Source of the DNA: Eubacteriales bacterium
GTDB taxonomy: Bacteria > Bacillota > Clostridia > Peptostreptococcales > Acidaminobacteraceae
Assembly: GCA_030625285.1 (NCBI GenBank)
Contig: DAOURC010000041.1
Location: 1 to 6,376, forward strand
Direction: 5' to 3'
DNA: 6,376 bases
The position numbers and the translations under genes were made by a program. The notes under the pieces are model-generated. The model was given only the letters and a program-made list of their open reading frames with translations. It had not been told where the DNA came from and made no database searches. Positions 1-5,346 of the stretch are shown one piece after another (position 1 is the first letter of the stretch; the number at the start of each line of letters is the position of its first letter).

Positions 1-1
1 A

Positions 2-574
2 GACTTCAAAAATATTCCTATATATGTCGATAGTCCTCTAGCTATTAATGCTACTGAAATCTATTTGAAGAATTTAGATTATCTAAGAGATGATATAACG
101 AAAGAATATATCAAGTACGATAATGTCCATATAGTAAAAACCATGAAAGAATCGATCGGCTTGAATTTTAACAATAATCCGAAAATTATTATTTCAGCTG
201 CAGGTATGTGCGATGCAGGTAGGATACTCAATCACCTTGCAGCATACTTGCCAAATGACAAGACGAAAATTTTATTTGTTGGCTATCAAGCTGAAGAAAG
301 TCTTGGTAGAAAAATTCAAAATAAAGAAAACCCTATCACAATCGGAAAAGAATCCGTCGCCAATAACGCCAAAATTGTGAAGCTTGACGGGTTTTCCGGT
401 CACGGTGATATGAACGATTTAAAAGATTGGGTCAGTCATTTAAAAAATCCTCCTTTAAAAACCATACTCATTCACGGCGAGGTCGACAGCTTGGAGAATT
501 TGAAAACCGAATTGGAAACGATGAATCATAACATCCATATCGCAAAGCTCTACGAAACAATCGAATTGAAATGA
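2..574 (+). CDS. Beta-CASP metallo-beta-lactamase-fold RNA nuclease, C-terminal part (5' end outside window)
   Basis: The frame is open from the left edge and ends at TGA 572-574, giving the last 190 residues of a longer protein. What is seen: IYVDSPLA at fragment residues 7-14, SAAGMCDAGR near 65-74, GYQAEESLGR near 94-103, then GFSGHGD with its His at about 134 and LIHGE with its His at about 159. These match the end of the beta-CASP domain plus the C-terminal RNA-metabolising segment; the two His fit beta-CASP motifs B and C, which bind zinc in this family. The N-terminal metallo-beta-lactamase HxHxDH motif must lie upstream. By family it is a zinc-dependent cytoplasmic RNA nuclease (CPSF73/YsgI-like), but its substrate cannot be told from sequence. 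An internal TTG at 65 is not a credible start because conserved sequence precedes it. Confidence 0.9.
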   Translation, partial: DFKNIPIYVDSPLAINATEIYLKNLDYLRDDITKEYIKYDNVHIVKTMKESIGLNFNNNPKIIISAAGMCDAGRILNHLAAYLPNDKTKILFVGYQAEESLGRKIQNKENPITIGKESVANNAKIVKLDGFSGHGDMNDLKDWVSHLKNPPLKTILIHGEVDSLENLKTELETMNHNIHIAKLYETIELK

Positions 575-585
575 TTTAAATATTA

Positions 586-599
586 GTTGTATATACAAC
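586..599. promoter_or_regulatory. Candidate MarR-family operator 1
   Basis: GTTGTATATACAAC is a perfect 14-bp palindrome, 49 bp upstream of the marR start codon. Its size and symmetry suit a winged-helix MarR dimer, and such repressors usually bind their own promoter. It covers the proposed -35 element (587-592). The role is inferred from symmetry, position and the near-copy at 613-626. Confidence 0.6.
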
Positions 600-615
600 G
601 TTTGTGTGTTATGTT
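587..615 (+). promoter_or_regulatory. Possible promoter for marR-MATE
   Basis: TTGTAT (587-592) as -35 and TATGTT (610-615) as -10 are separated by 17 bp. Both are imperfect matches to the sigma-A consensus, but the spacing is ideal and the elements sit in the two operator palindromes. The transcript would start near 621-623, downstream of most of the hairpin. An alternative -10 is TATATG at 617-622. Confidence 0.4.
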
Positions 616-626
616 GTATATGCAAC
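613..626. promoter_or_regulatory. Candidate MarR-family operator 2
   Basis: GTTGTATATGCAAC differs from operator 1 at one base (T to C/G pair at the tenth position, G622), so it is a palindrome with one imperfect pair. The centres of the two sites are 27 bp apart. It overlaps the proposed -10 and transcription start, where a bound repressor would block initiation. Confidence 0.55.
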
Positions 627-647
627 TACTTTTTTTTGGAGGCAATT

Positions 648-1088
648 ATGAATAAAGAAAATTATCCTATAACAAAGTTACTAAATCATATTGCAAAGAA
701 TATTCACCATTTCCATAGAAATCATCTTAAAAATTACGATATGGGTTGGGGGCAATTCAGAATCATTTTAATGCTCTTTCATAAAGAAGGCATCAATCAA
801 GAGGAACTCTCAAACATCCTCGGAATAGATAAAACAACACTGGCAAGAACATTAAAAAAAATGGAAATCTCAAATCTAATTGAGAAAAAGAATAACCCTA
901 ACGATAAAAGGGCGCATTTGATTCATTTGACGGATAAATCAAGAAATCTTCAAAGCTACTTGAATGAGCTTAAATCTGAAATCGATATCAAACTATTAGA
1001 TGGCTTTACCGAAGAAGAAATTACTCTCGTTTTCAGTTTGCTTAGCAGATTGGAAGAAAATTCAAAATTACTTTTAGAGGAGAAATAA
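648..1088 (+). CDS. MarR-family winged-helix transcriptional regulator
   Basis: This 146-residue protein has the usual MarR length. Helix-turn-helix residues lie at about 50-74 (QEELSNILGIDKTTLARTLKKME), and the wing at 80-95 contains the conserved D86-x-R88 (DKRAHLIHLTDK). Flanking helices (8-45 and 100-146) would form the dimer interface. The start is ATG 648, with GGAGG at 638-642 five bases before it; a longer frame from GTG 606 would run through the operators and lacks a ribosome site. It lies 3 nt upstream of the MATE gene, the same order as staphylococcal mepR-mepA, so it is probably a ligand-released repressor of the pump and of itself, acting at the palindromes at 586-626. The inducing ligand is unknown. 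Confidence 0.92.
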   Translation: MNKENYPITKLLNHIAKNIHHFHRNHLKNYDMGWGQFRIILMLFHKEGINQEELSNILGIDKTTLARTLKKMEISNLIEKKNNPNDKRAHLIHLTDKSRNLQSYLNELKSEIDIKLLDGFTEEEITLVFSLLSRLEENSKLLLEEK

Positions 1089-1091
1089 TCG

Positions 1092-2459
1092 ATGAATACA
1101 CACAGCATGTTACTTGGAACTGAAAACATAAAAAAATTACTGATAAAACTATCGCTCCCCGCCACGATAGGAATGATTGTAAACGCACTTTATAACCTGG
1201 TGGATACGATTTTCATAGGCAGAGGTGTAGGTTACCTGGGTATTGCAGGTCTTTCGGTTTCTTTTCCTATACAGATGTTTATTATGGCTTTTTCATTTAT
1301 GGTCGGAATAGGTGCTTCTTCTGCCGTATCGAGAAACTTGGGATCCGGAAATCTCGAGAGAGCTGAAAAAATAGCCGGAAATTCATATGTCATGATTACG
1401 ATCATAGTTACGTTTATTGTGATTTTAGGTTATGTCTTTACAGATCCGCTCCTTAGAATCTTCGGCGCAACGGAAACCATTCTTCCATATGCAAGGGACT
1501 ACATCCAAATCATATTCGCAGGATCGATTTTCTTTTCCTTCGCTATGAGCTCCAACAACTTAATCAGATCTGAGGGTAATGCCAAGGTTGCTATGTTCGC
1601 GATGATTATCGGAACAGGTTTAAACATCATTTTGGATCCGATCTTTATTTTTGGCTTGAATCTCGGCATCAAGGGAGCTGCATTGGCAACTGTCATATCG
1701 CAATTTGTATCTTTCATATATATATTATTCTATTTTAAAAGCGGTAAAAGCAGTCTGAAAATAAAGCCGCATCATCTAAAATTGGAATTAGATATCGTTA
1801 AAGAAATTATTTCTGTAGGTTTTCCTGCATTTTTCAGACAGGTCAACGGAAGTATACTAGCTATTGTCATGAATAATACATTAGGGACTTTTGGAGGAGA
1901 TATCGCAATTACAATTTACGGCATCATCAACAGAGTTATGATGTTTCTTCTTATGCCGCTCTTCGGTGTTGTTCAAGGGATGCAGCCGATAGTGGGATTC
2001 AACTATGGTGCAAAGAAATTTGACAGGGTAAAGGAAACCGTTAAACTCTCCATTATTTCTACAACTATTTTCGCAACGTTCGGATGGCTGTTGGCTCAAT
2101 TGTTTCCTAACTTCATAATTTCAATCTTTACTACTGAAAAGGAAGTTATCGAACTTGGCGCCGAGGCTATTCATTATATATTTTTGGTCATTCCTGTTAT
2201 AGGAATTCAAATCATCAGCAGTTCTCTATTTCAGGCATTGGGAAAGGTAAAACCTGCGTTTGTTCTATCAGTTCTAAGACAAATGATCATCCTTATTCCA
2301 CTAGTTATCATTCTTCCGAGATTTGGATTCGGATTAACCGGTGTGTTTATAGCATTTCCAATATCAGATGTCATTTCAACGATTATCAGCTCTTTTATGC
2401 TTAAACACGAGATAGATAAAATGCATGTGCAAAAAAATGAAGCAGTCATCTTCGATTAA
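1092..2459 (+). CDS. MATE-family multidrug/cation antiporter, MepA-like
   Basis: This 455-residue membrane protein has the two-halves pattern of MATE transporters and about 12 hydrophobic segments. Typical signatures are the LSLPATIGMIVNALYN stretch with VDTIFIG at about 20-43, SSAVSRNLGSGNLERA in the first cytoplasmic loop (about 77-92), and a second-half repeat around 235-320 including GVVQGMQPIVGFNYGA. MATE pumps use an Na+ or H+ gradient to expel cationic drugs and dyes across the cytoplasmic membrane. The N-terminus most resembles the MepA subgroup; substrate range cannot be read from the sequence. The start is ATG 1092 with AGAGGAG at 1076-1082 inside the end of marR, so the two genes are co-transcribed and probably translationally coupled. 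The stop codon lies in the loop of the following terminator. Confidence 0.93.
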   Translation: MNTHSMLLGTENIKKLLIKLSLPATIGMIVNALYNLVDTIFIGRGVGYLGIAGLSVSFPIQMFIMAFSFMVGIGASSAVSRNLGSGNLERAEKIAGNSYVMITIIVTFIVILGYVFTDPLLRIFGATETILPYARDYIQIIFAGSIFFSFAMSSNNLIRSEGNAKVAMFAMIIGTGLNIILDPIFIFGLNLGIKGAALATVISQFVSFIYILFYFKSGKSSLKIKPHHLKLELDIVKEIISVGFPAFFRQVNGSILAIVMNNTLGTFGGDIAITIYGIINRVMMFLLMPLFGVVQGMQPIVGFNYGAKKFDRVKETVKLSIISTTIFATFGWLLAQLFPNFIISIFTTEKEVIELGAEAIHYIFLVIPVIGIQIISSSLFQALGKVKPAFVLSVLRQMIILIPLVIILPRFGFGLTGVFIAFPISDVISTIISSFMLKHEIDKMHVQKNEAVIFD

Positions 2460-2476
2460 AAAGTTGACTGCTTTTT
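2431..2476. terminator. Two-way terminator shared by the convergent MATE and bioY genes
   Basis: Arms AAGCAGTCA (2440-2448) and TGACTGCTT (2465-2473) form a perfect 9-bp stem with a 16-nt loop. On the + strand the stem runs into TTTTT (2472-2476). On the - strand it is followed after two bases by seven T (complement of A2431-2437). The left arm is coding sequence of the MATE gene and its TAA (2457-2459) is in the loop. The bioY stop codon is at 2479-2481. Confidence 0.8.
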
Positions 2477-2478
2477 GC

Positions 2479-3054
2479 TTATGCTCTCGAATACATTTTG
2501 TTCAAAGTTGGAACAACCGCCATTGCAACGATTCCTGCAATTACAGCTTTTATTGAATCAATCAAAATAAATGGAGTAAATCCATATTTAAGTGCTGTTA
2601 CGAAATTAATTGGACTATCAGGTGTAATCAAAGTATTGAATATCATAAACAAATACGGTACACCAACTAAGTAAATGATAAACATTCCTACAAACGGTAT
2701 CACAGTAAACCACATTTTTTGATTTTCTTTCTCTTTTGTCATTTCAGCTAATTTTCCAATAACATAACTCGCTATGATAAATCCTAAAAGATAACCAAAA
2801 GTCGGTTTCGCTATAATGGACAATCCTGACATTCCATTAGCAAATACCGGCATTCCAACAAGCCCCATACTTACATAAACAATCATTGAAAGAGCACCTT
2901 TTTTTGAACCCAACAACATTCCCGACAACATTACAAAAAATGTCTGGAGAGTAAACGGCACAGGTCCTAGCGGAATACTTATATATGCCCCAATAGTAGT
3001 CAACGTCGCCATTAGAGCCACCAAAATCATATCTCTTGTATTTAAATTCTTCAT
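2479..3054 (-). CDS. bioY: Biotin transporter S-component BioY (ECF family)
   Basis: This 191-residue, strongly hydrophobic protein has about six membrane segments and the BioY hallmarks GPVPFTLQTFFVMLSG (residues 30-45), LLGSKKGALSMIVYVSMGLVGMPVF and PTFGYLLGF in the middle, and a DSIKAVIAG motif near the end. BioY is the membrane-embedded biotin-binding subunit of energy-coupling-factor transporters; it works with the EcfT and EcfA ATPase subunits, which are not in this window. The start at ATG 3054 is preferred because AGGAG (3064-3068) lies 9 nt upstream; the in-frame ATG at 3063 directly abuts that ribosome site. It is a single-gene unit with its own promoter, a candidate BirA operator, and a terminator shared with the MATE gene. 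No biotin synthesis genes are nearby, so uptake may supply the cell. Confidence 0.94.
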   Translation of the reverse strand: MKNLNTRDMILVALMATLTTIGAYISIPLGPVPFTLQTFFVMLSGMLLGSKKGALSMIVYVSMGLVGMPVFANGMSGLSIIAKPTFGYLLGFIIASYVIGKLAEMTKEKENQKMWFTVIPFVGMFIIYLVGVPYLFMIFNTLITPDSPINFVTALKYGFTPFILIDSIKAVIAGIVAMAVVPTLNKMYSRA

Positions 3055-3077
3055 ATTTATCATCTCCTCACCACAAT

Positions 3078-3106
3078 ATAATAATACCTCCCGTTTTGTT
3101 TGTCAA
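3078..3106 (-). promoter_or_regulatory. Sigma-A-type promoter of bioY
   Basis: Read on the - strand, a perfect -35 TTGACA (3106-3101) is followed by 17 bp and then -10 TATTAT (3083-3078). Because the sequence repeats TATTAT, a second register with a 14-bp spacer exists but is less likely. The start of transcription would fall near 3071-3072, just upstream of the ribosome site at 3064-3068, giving a very short leader. Confidence 0.75.
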
Positions 3107-3130
3107 CCATTAATTCGCCATGGTTAACGG
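3100..3130. promoter_or_regulatory. Candidate BirA (biotin repressor) operator
   Basis: TTGTCAACC (3100-3108) and GGTTAACGG (3122-3130) are inverted half-sites 13 bp apart; the inner GTCAACCAT/ATGGTTAAC pairs match at 8 of 9 positions. BirA operators in Firmicutes have GTTAAC-type half-sites in this arrangement, usually with slightly longer spacers. The left half-site covers the bioY -35 element, where a biotin-loaded repressor would block transcription. Assignment rests on pattern and on the adjacent biotin gene. Confidence 0.5.
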
Positions 3131-3137
3131 TATGTGC

Positions 3138-3165
3138 AAAAAAAGTCCATACTCTTTCGTATGGA
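3138..3165 (-). terminator. Rho-independent terminator of the aldo/keto reductase-HAD operon
   Basis: On the - strand, stem TCCATAC (3165-3159) and GTATGGA (3152-3146) encloses a 6-nt loop and is followed by one C and seven T (3144-3138). It starts 5 nt after the HAD stop codon (3171-3173). Confidence 0.8.
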
Positions 3166-3170
3166 TATTT

Positions 3171-3635
3171 TCATTCTCTTAGACCAGCAACGATTTTCTT
3201 CGGCTGATCAATATAATCCAGTGCATTATCGATAGAATTCACAACTAAATCCGATGCCATCAGAGCCTTGATAGAAGCACCCTCTTCACCAACAACGCAT
3301 ATACCGATGCCGGCTTCTTCAAGCATAAGTCTATCGTTGCTTCCATTGCCAAAAGCTATGACGTTTTTCAAGCCCAACTCTTTCACGAAATTCAGTTTGT
3401 CTATGGATCCGTTTTCCCTAGAAATGATTTTCACCTTGATATTAGAACCTTTCAACTCTTCACTTACAGTTCCATATGTATCCGCGGTTATCACAAATAC
3501 TTCTAAATCATTATAGCTGTTTAATTTCTCTAGAACTTTCGGATAAATTATTCCATTGTTTGCAACAGTGCCATTATAATCGAAAACCAAATATTTGATT
3601 TCAAAACTTTCGCCTTTCGGAATTTCAATTTGCAT
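3171..3635 (-). CDS. HAD-superfamily hydrolase, soluble P-type-ATPase-like phosphatase
   Basis: This protein of about 154 residues is a minimal HAD fold without an obvious cap. Motif I is FDYNGT (nucleophile D19, with Asn at the usual second Asp), motif II is ITADT (T50), a motif III Lys sits at about K80, and motif IV is GNGSND (97-101). The DYNGT and GNGxND variants are familiar from the soluble P-type-ATPase-like group (COG4087), so they do not suggest inactivation; the substrate of that group is unclear. The start is set by AGGAGG (3647-3642), 6 nt before ATG 3635; ATG 3638 is the alternative. The longer frame reaching 3680 would overlap the upstream gene and ignore this site. The aldo/keto reductase stop codon lies within the ribosome site, so the two genes form one coupled operon. 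Confidence 0.85.
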   Translation of the reverse strand: MQIEIPKGESFEIKYLVFDYNGTVANNGIIYPKVLEKLNSYNDLEVFVITADTYGTVSEELKGSNIKVKIISRENGSIDKLNFVKELGLKNVIAFGNGSNDRLMLEEAGIGICVVGEEGASIKALMASDLVVNSIDNALDYIDQPKKIVAGLRE

Positions 3636-3645
3636 CATAGACCTC

Positions 3646-4809
3646 CTAATAGTTCCAATGAAACGACTCGAACTCTTCATCTGTTCTTAACATTTTTTCT
3701 ACTCGCTTAAGTTCTTCTGGTATATTTATCTTCTGGGGACATTTCGGTTCGCATTGATGACACTCGATACAATTTGAAGCTTGTTCTTCAGCTTTAATCA
3801 ACAGATTGTACTGATAAGCTGAGTTTTTCAAGCTGCCATAAATTGTGGCATCATTGAACAGTTTGAAGTTAAAAGGAATATTGACTCCGACAGGACACGG
3901 CATACAGTACTGACAATTGGTACAATCAATGATATCTCTTTTATTGTACATGTCGATTACTTCATCGATTACTTTATAATCCGCTTCAGTCATATTATCA
4001 GCTTCAAGTTCATTGGATATCTCAAGATTTTCAACTAACTGATCCATGCTCGACATGCCGCTAAGAATAACTTTGATTATAGGATAATTTGCAAGCCATT
4101 TAAATGACCATTCCACAGGAGAAATTTCTCTGCTTTCTTGCAGCTTTAAAAGAATATCTTCTGGAGGATTTGCCAACAAACCACCTTTTAAAGGTTCCAT
4201 AACCACTATAGGAACTTCTTTTTCTTCAGCATATCTCAATCCTTTCAATCCCGCTTGTTCGTCCTGATCGATATAATTAAGCTGAATCATGCACATATCC
4301 CAATTATACGAATCCATAATTTCTTCATACACTTCAAATTCATCGTGAAAAGAAAAACCTGCAAGTTTAATTTTACCTTTCGCCTTAGCCTCGTCCAAAA
4401 ATTTTAGCGCTCCCAAATTCTTGATTTTATCCCACATTTTTTTGTTCAATGCATGTAAAATATAAACATCGAAATATTCCGTTTGAAGCTTTTGAAGTTG
4501 TTCATCCAAATATTTCTCAAAGTCATCATATTTCCTTACAAGCCATACAGGACTTTTAGTTGCAAGAGTCACCCTTTCTCTATATCCATCTAAAAGAGCT
4601 TTCCCTACCACCAATTCACTATTTCCCCCATGGTACGGATATGCTGTGTCGATATAATCAGTACCCTGATCTATCGCATAACGAATGATTTCTATCGATT
4701 TTTGTTCATCTATATTTTTCTGATCATTATTTATCACAGGAAGCCGCATCGTTCCAAACCCCAAAACAGAAACATCTTTATCTAAATTATCAAACTTTCT
4801 ATATAACAA
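3646..4809 (-). CDS. Aldo/keto reductase with C-terminal 4Fe-4S ferredoxin-like domain
   Basis: This 387-residue protein joins an aldo/keto reductase TIM barrel (about 1-290) to a ferredoxin-type tail. The catalytic tetrad is visible: D54 in YIDTAYPYH, Y59, K85 in ATKSP and H119 in YILHA. The tail has two cysteine runs, C296-x2-C-x2-C-x2-C-P and C347-x2-C-x2-C-x3-C-P, the pattern of COG1453 oxidoreductases common in anaerobes. It probably reduces a carbonyl substrate using NAD(P)H or electrons passed through iron-sulfur clusters; the substrate is unknown. The start codon is TTG at 4809, chosen because the LYRKF N-terminus aligns with family starts and GAGGTGA lies at 4820-4814. It is first gene of a two-gene unit with the HAD phosphatase. 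Its ribosome site lies in the arm of an upstream terminator hairpin. Confidence 0.93.
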   Translation of the reverse strand: MLYRKFDNLDKDVSVLGFGTMRLPVINNDQKNIDEQKSIEIIRYAIDQGTDYIDTAYPYHGGNSELVVGKALLDGYRERVTLATKSPVWLVRKYDDFEKYLDEQLQKLQTEYFDVYILHALNKKMWDKIKNLGALKFLDEAKAKGKIKLAGFSFHDEFEVYEEIMDSYNWDMCMIQLNYIDQDEQAGLKGLRYAEEKEVPIVVMEPLKGGLLANPPEDILLKLQESREISPVEWSFKWLANYPIIKVILSGMSSMDQLVENLEISNELEADNMTEADYKVIDEVIDMYNKRDIIDCTNCQYCMPCPVGVNIPFNFKLFNDATIYGSLKNSAYQYNLLIKAEEQASNCIECHQCEPKCPQKINIPEELKRVEKMLRTDEEFESFHWNY

Positions 4810-4852
4810 AAAATCACCTCTTATTATATTTATATAATTTTAAGAGGTGATT
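4807..4852 (-). terminator. Terminator of the thioredoxin-like gene that also contains the aldo/keto reductase ribosome site
   Basis: AATCACCTCTTA (4852-4841 on the - strand) pairs perfectly with TAAGAGGTGATT (4823-4812) across a 17-nt AT-rich loop, then continues into T residues (4811-4808). This is a 12-bp intrinsic terminator 8 nt after the thioredoxin-like stop codon. Its 3' arm is the GAGGTGA ribosome site of the next gene, and its U-tract runs into that gene's TTG start. Confidence 0.75.
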
Positions 4853-4857
4853 GTCCA
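4829..4857 (-). promoter_or_regulatory. Possible promoter of the aldo/keto reductase operon, inside the terminator hairpin
   Basis: TGGACA (4857-4852) and TATAAA (4834-4829) are separated by 17 bp, each one base off consensus. Transcription would start near 4823-4821, at the beginning of the 3' arm, so this transcript would lack the 5' arm and leave the ribosome site free. The loop is extremely AT-rich, so a chance match is possible; another TATAAT (4828-4823) has no good -35. Confidence 0.45.
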
Positions 4858-4860
4858 TGT

Positions 4861-5208
4861 CTAAAAAGAATTTTTTATATTCGTTACTAAATCTTCCTTT
4901 GATTGAATACTTGAAGTAGCTTGTACTACCTCGCCATTTTTAAAGTATACAGTAAACGGCAGTCCCCTGAAAGTTCTAACTTCTGGTAATTTTCGTATAA
5001 AAACAGCTTCAGGTGAATCAAATAGTAAATCTCTGAAAGAAACATGTTCATATTCTCCCGATACCTCGAGTTCTTCCATCGATGCATATACCGGCAAGCA
5101 CATAGGTCCCATACGTCCACAGCAGACGATTACATTCTCTTGAGCATTGATGATTTCTTTTATTTCTTGTTCTGTTTTTAAATGTTTTAAATTCGTATTT
5201 AAGATCAC
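4861..5208 (-). CDS. Thioredoxin-fold protein with non-canonical active site
   Basis: This 115-residue cytoplasmic protein has thioredoxin length and order: an N-terminal helix, a strand (NVIV, 25-28), the active-site loop, then RGLPFTVYFKNGEVV (81-95) carrying the cis-Pro at P84, typical of thioredoxins. The usual WCGPC is absent. The loop reads CCGRMGPMC with cysteines at 29, 30 and 37; its Gly-Pro is flanked by Met where thioredoxin has Cys. A role in thiol/disulfide exchange using C30 and C37, metal or cofactor binding, or no redox role are all possible. The start is GTG 5208, 8 nt after GGAG (AAAGGAG at 5223-5217). It has its own promoter and terminator, between pyruvate:ferredoxin oxidoreductase and the aldo/keto reductase. 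Confidence 0.8.
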   Translation of the reverse strand: MILNTNLKHLKTEQEIKEIINAQENVIVCCGRMGPMCLPVYASMEELEVSGEYEHVSFRDLLFDSPEAVFIRKLPEVRTFRGLPFTVYFKNGEVVQATSSIQSKEDLVTNIKNSF

Positions 5209-5237
5209 TTATTCCACTCCTTTAGATTAGTAGTGAA

Positions 5238-5266
5238 ATTGTAACATCAATATATATTAGAATCAA
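5238..5266 (-). promoter_or_regulatory. Promoter of the thioredoxin-like gene
   Basis: TTGATT (-35, 5266-5261) and TACAAT (-10, 5243-5238) have a 17-bp spacer on the - strand, 30 to 58 bp upstream of the GTG start. The -35 lies in one arm of an inverted repeat (5259-5288). Confidence 0.65.
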
Positions 5267-5288
5267 CACTTTTTACAAAATTGATTCT
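5259..5288. repeat. Inverted repeat overlapping the thioredoxin-like gene promoter
   Basis: AGAATCAA (5259-5266) and TTGATTCT (5281-5288) are perfect 8-bp inverted arms with a 14-nt gap. One arm includes the -35 element. There is no T-run following it, so it is not a terminator; a regulator-binding site is the likeliest reading, but no known operator is recognised. Confidence 0.45.
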
Positions 5289-5301
5289 TGGTCTCAAAAT
5301 T

Positions 5302-5330
5302 AAAAAGACGAGCTGCATAAACAGCCCGTC
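5302..5330 (-). terminator. Rho-independent terminator of pyruvate:ferredoxin oxidoreductase
   Basis: On the - strand, GACGGGCTG (5330-5322) pairs with CAGCTCGTC (5315-5307) over 9 bp with one G-U wobble and a 6-nt loop, followed by five T (5306-5302). It starts about 16 nt after the stop codon and is the most GC-rich hairpin in the window. Confidence 0.9.
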
Positions 5331-5346
5331 CTCTCAGTTTTTATTA

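Larger units (their letters stand above)
586..637 (+). terminator. Probable rho-independent terminator of the beta-CASP gene, overlapping the marR promoter region
   Basis: Arm 586-599 (GTTGTATATACAAC) can pair over all 14 positions with arm 613-626 (GTTGTATATGCAAC), with one G-U wobble and a 13-nt loop. Three bases later comes a run of eight T (630-637). The hairpin begins 11 nt after the nuclease stop codon. The stem is AU-rich, so termination may be partial. Each arm is itself palindromic, so the same DNA also reads as two regulator sites. Confidence 0.5.

Noticed and set aside
65..574. Complete 169-residue gene starting at TTG 65
   Set aside because: The frame is open to the left edge and the beta-CASP IYVDSPLA motif lies before the TTG.
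606..647. Longer MarR start at GTG 606 (14 extra residues)
   Set aside because: The extension runs through the second operator and T-run, its residues do not look like a MarR N-terminus, and GGAGG at 638-642 points to ATG 648.
956..2449. Several 70-residue antisense frames opposite marR and the MATE gene, including 956-1165, 1499-1717, 1881-2099 and 2231-2449
   Set aside because: They show no recognisable domains or ribosome sites and lie within well-supported genes; they are shadows of the coding strand.
3055..3063. BioY start at ATG 3063
   Set aside because: The AGGAG site ends directly next to this ATG with no spacer; ATG 3054 has a normal 9-nt spacing.
3268..3516. Open frame of 82 residues on the + strand opposite the HAD gene
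   Set aside because: It is a low-complexity Ser/Pro/Leu-rich translation of the antisense of conserved HAD motifs, with no ribosome site.
3171..3635. HAD protein as a catalytically dead pseudo-enzyme because Asn replaces the second Asp of motif I
   Set aside because: The nucleophile D19, T50, K80 and N100-D101 are present, and DYNGT is familiar from the soluble P-type-ATPase-like group, so the Asn is family-typical.
3639..3680. HAD start at 3680 overlapping the aldo/keto reductase
   Set aside because: The extra residues lie in reductase coding sequence, and a perfect AGGAGG directs initiation to 3635 or 3638.
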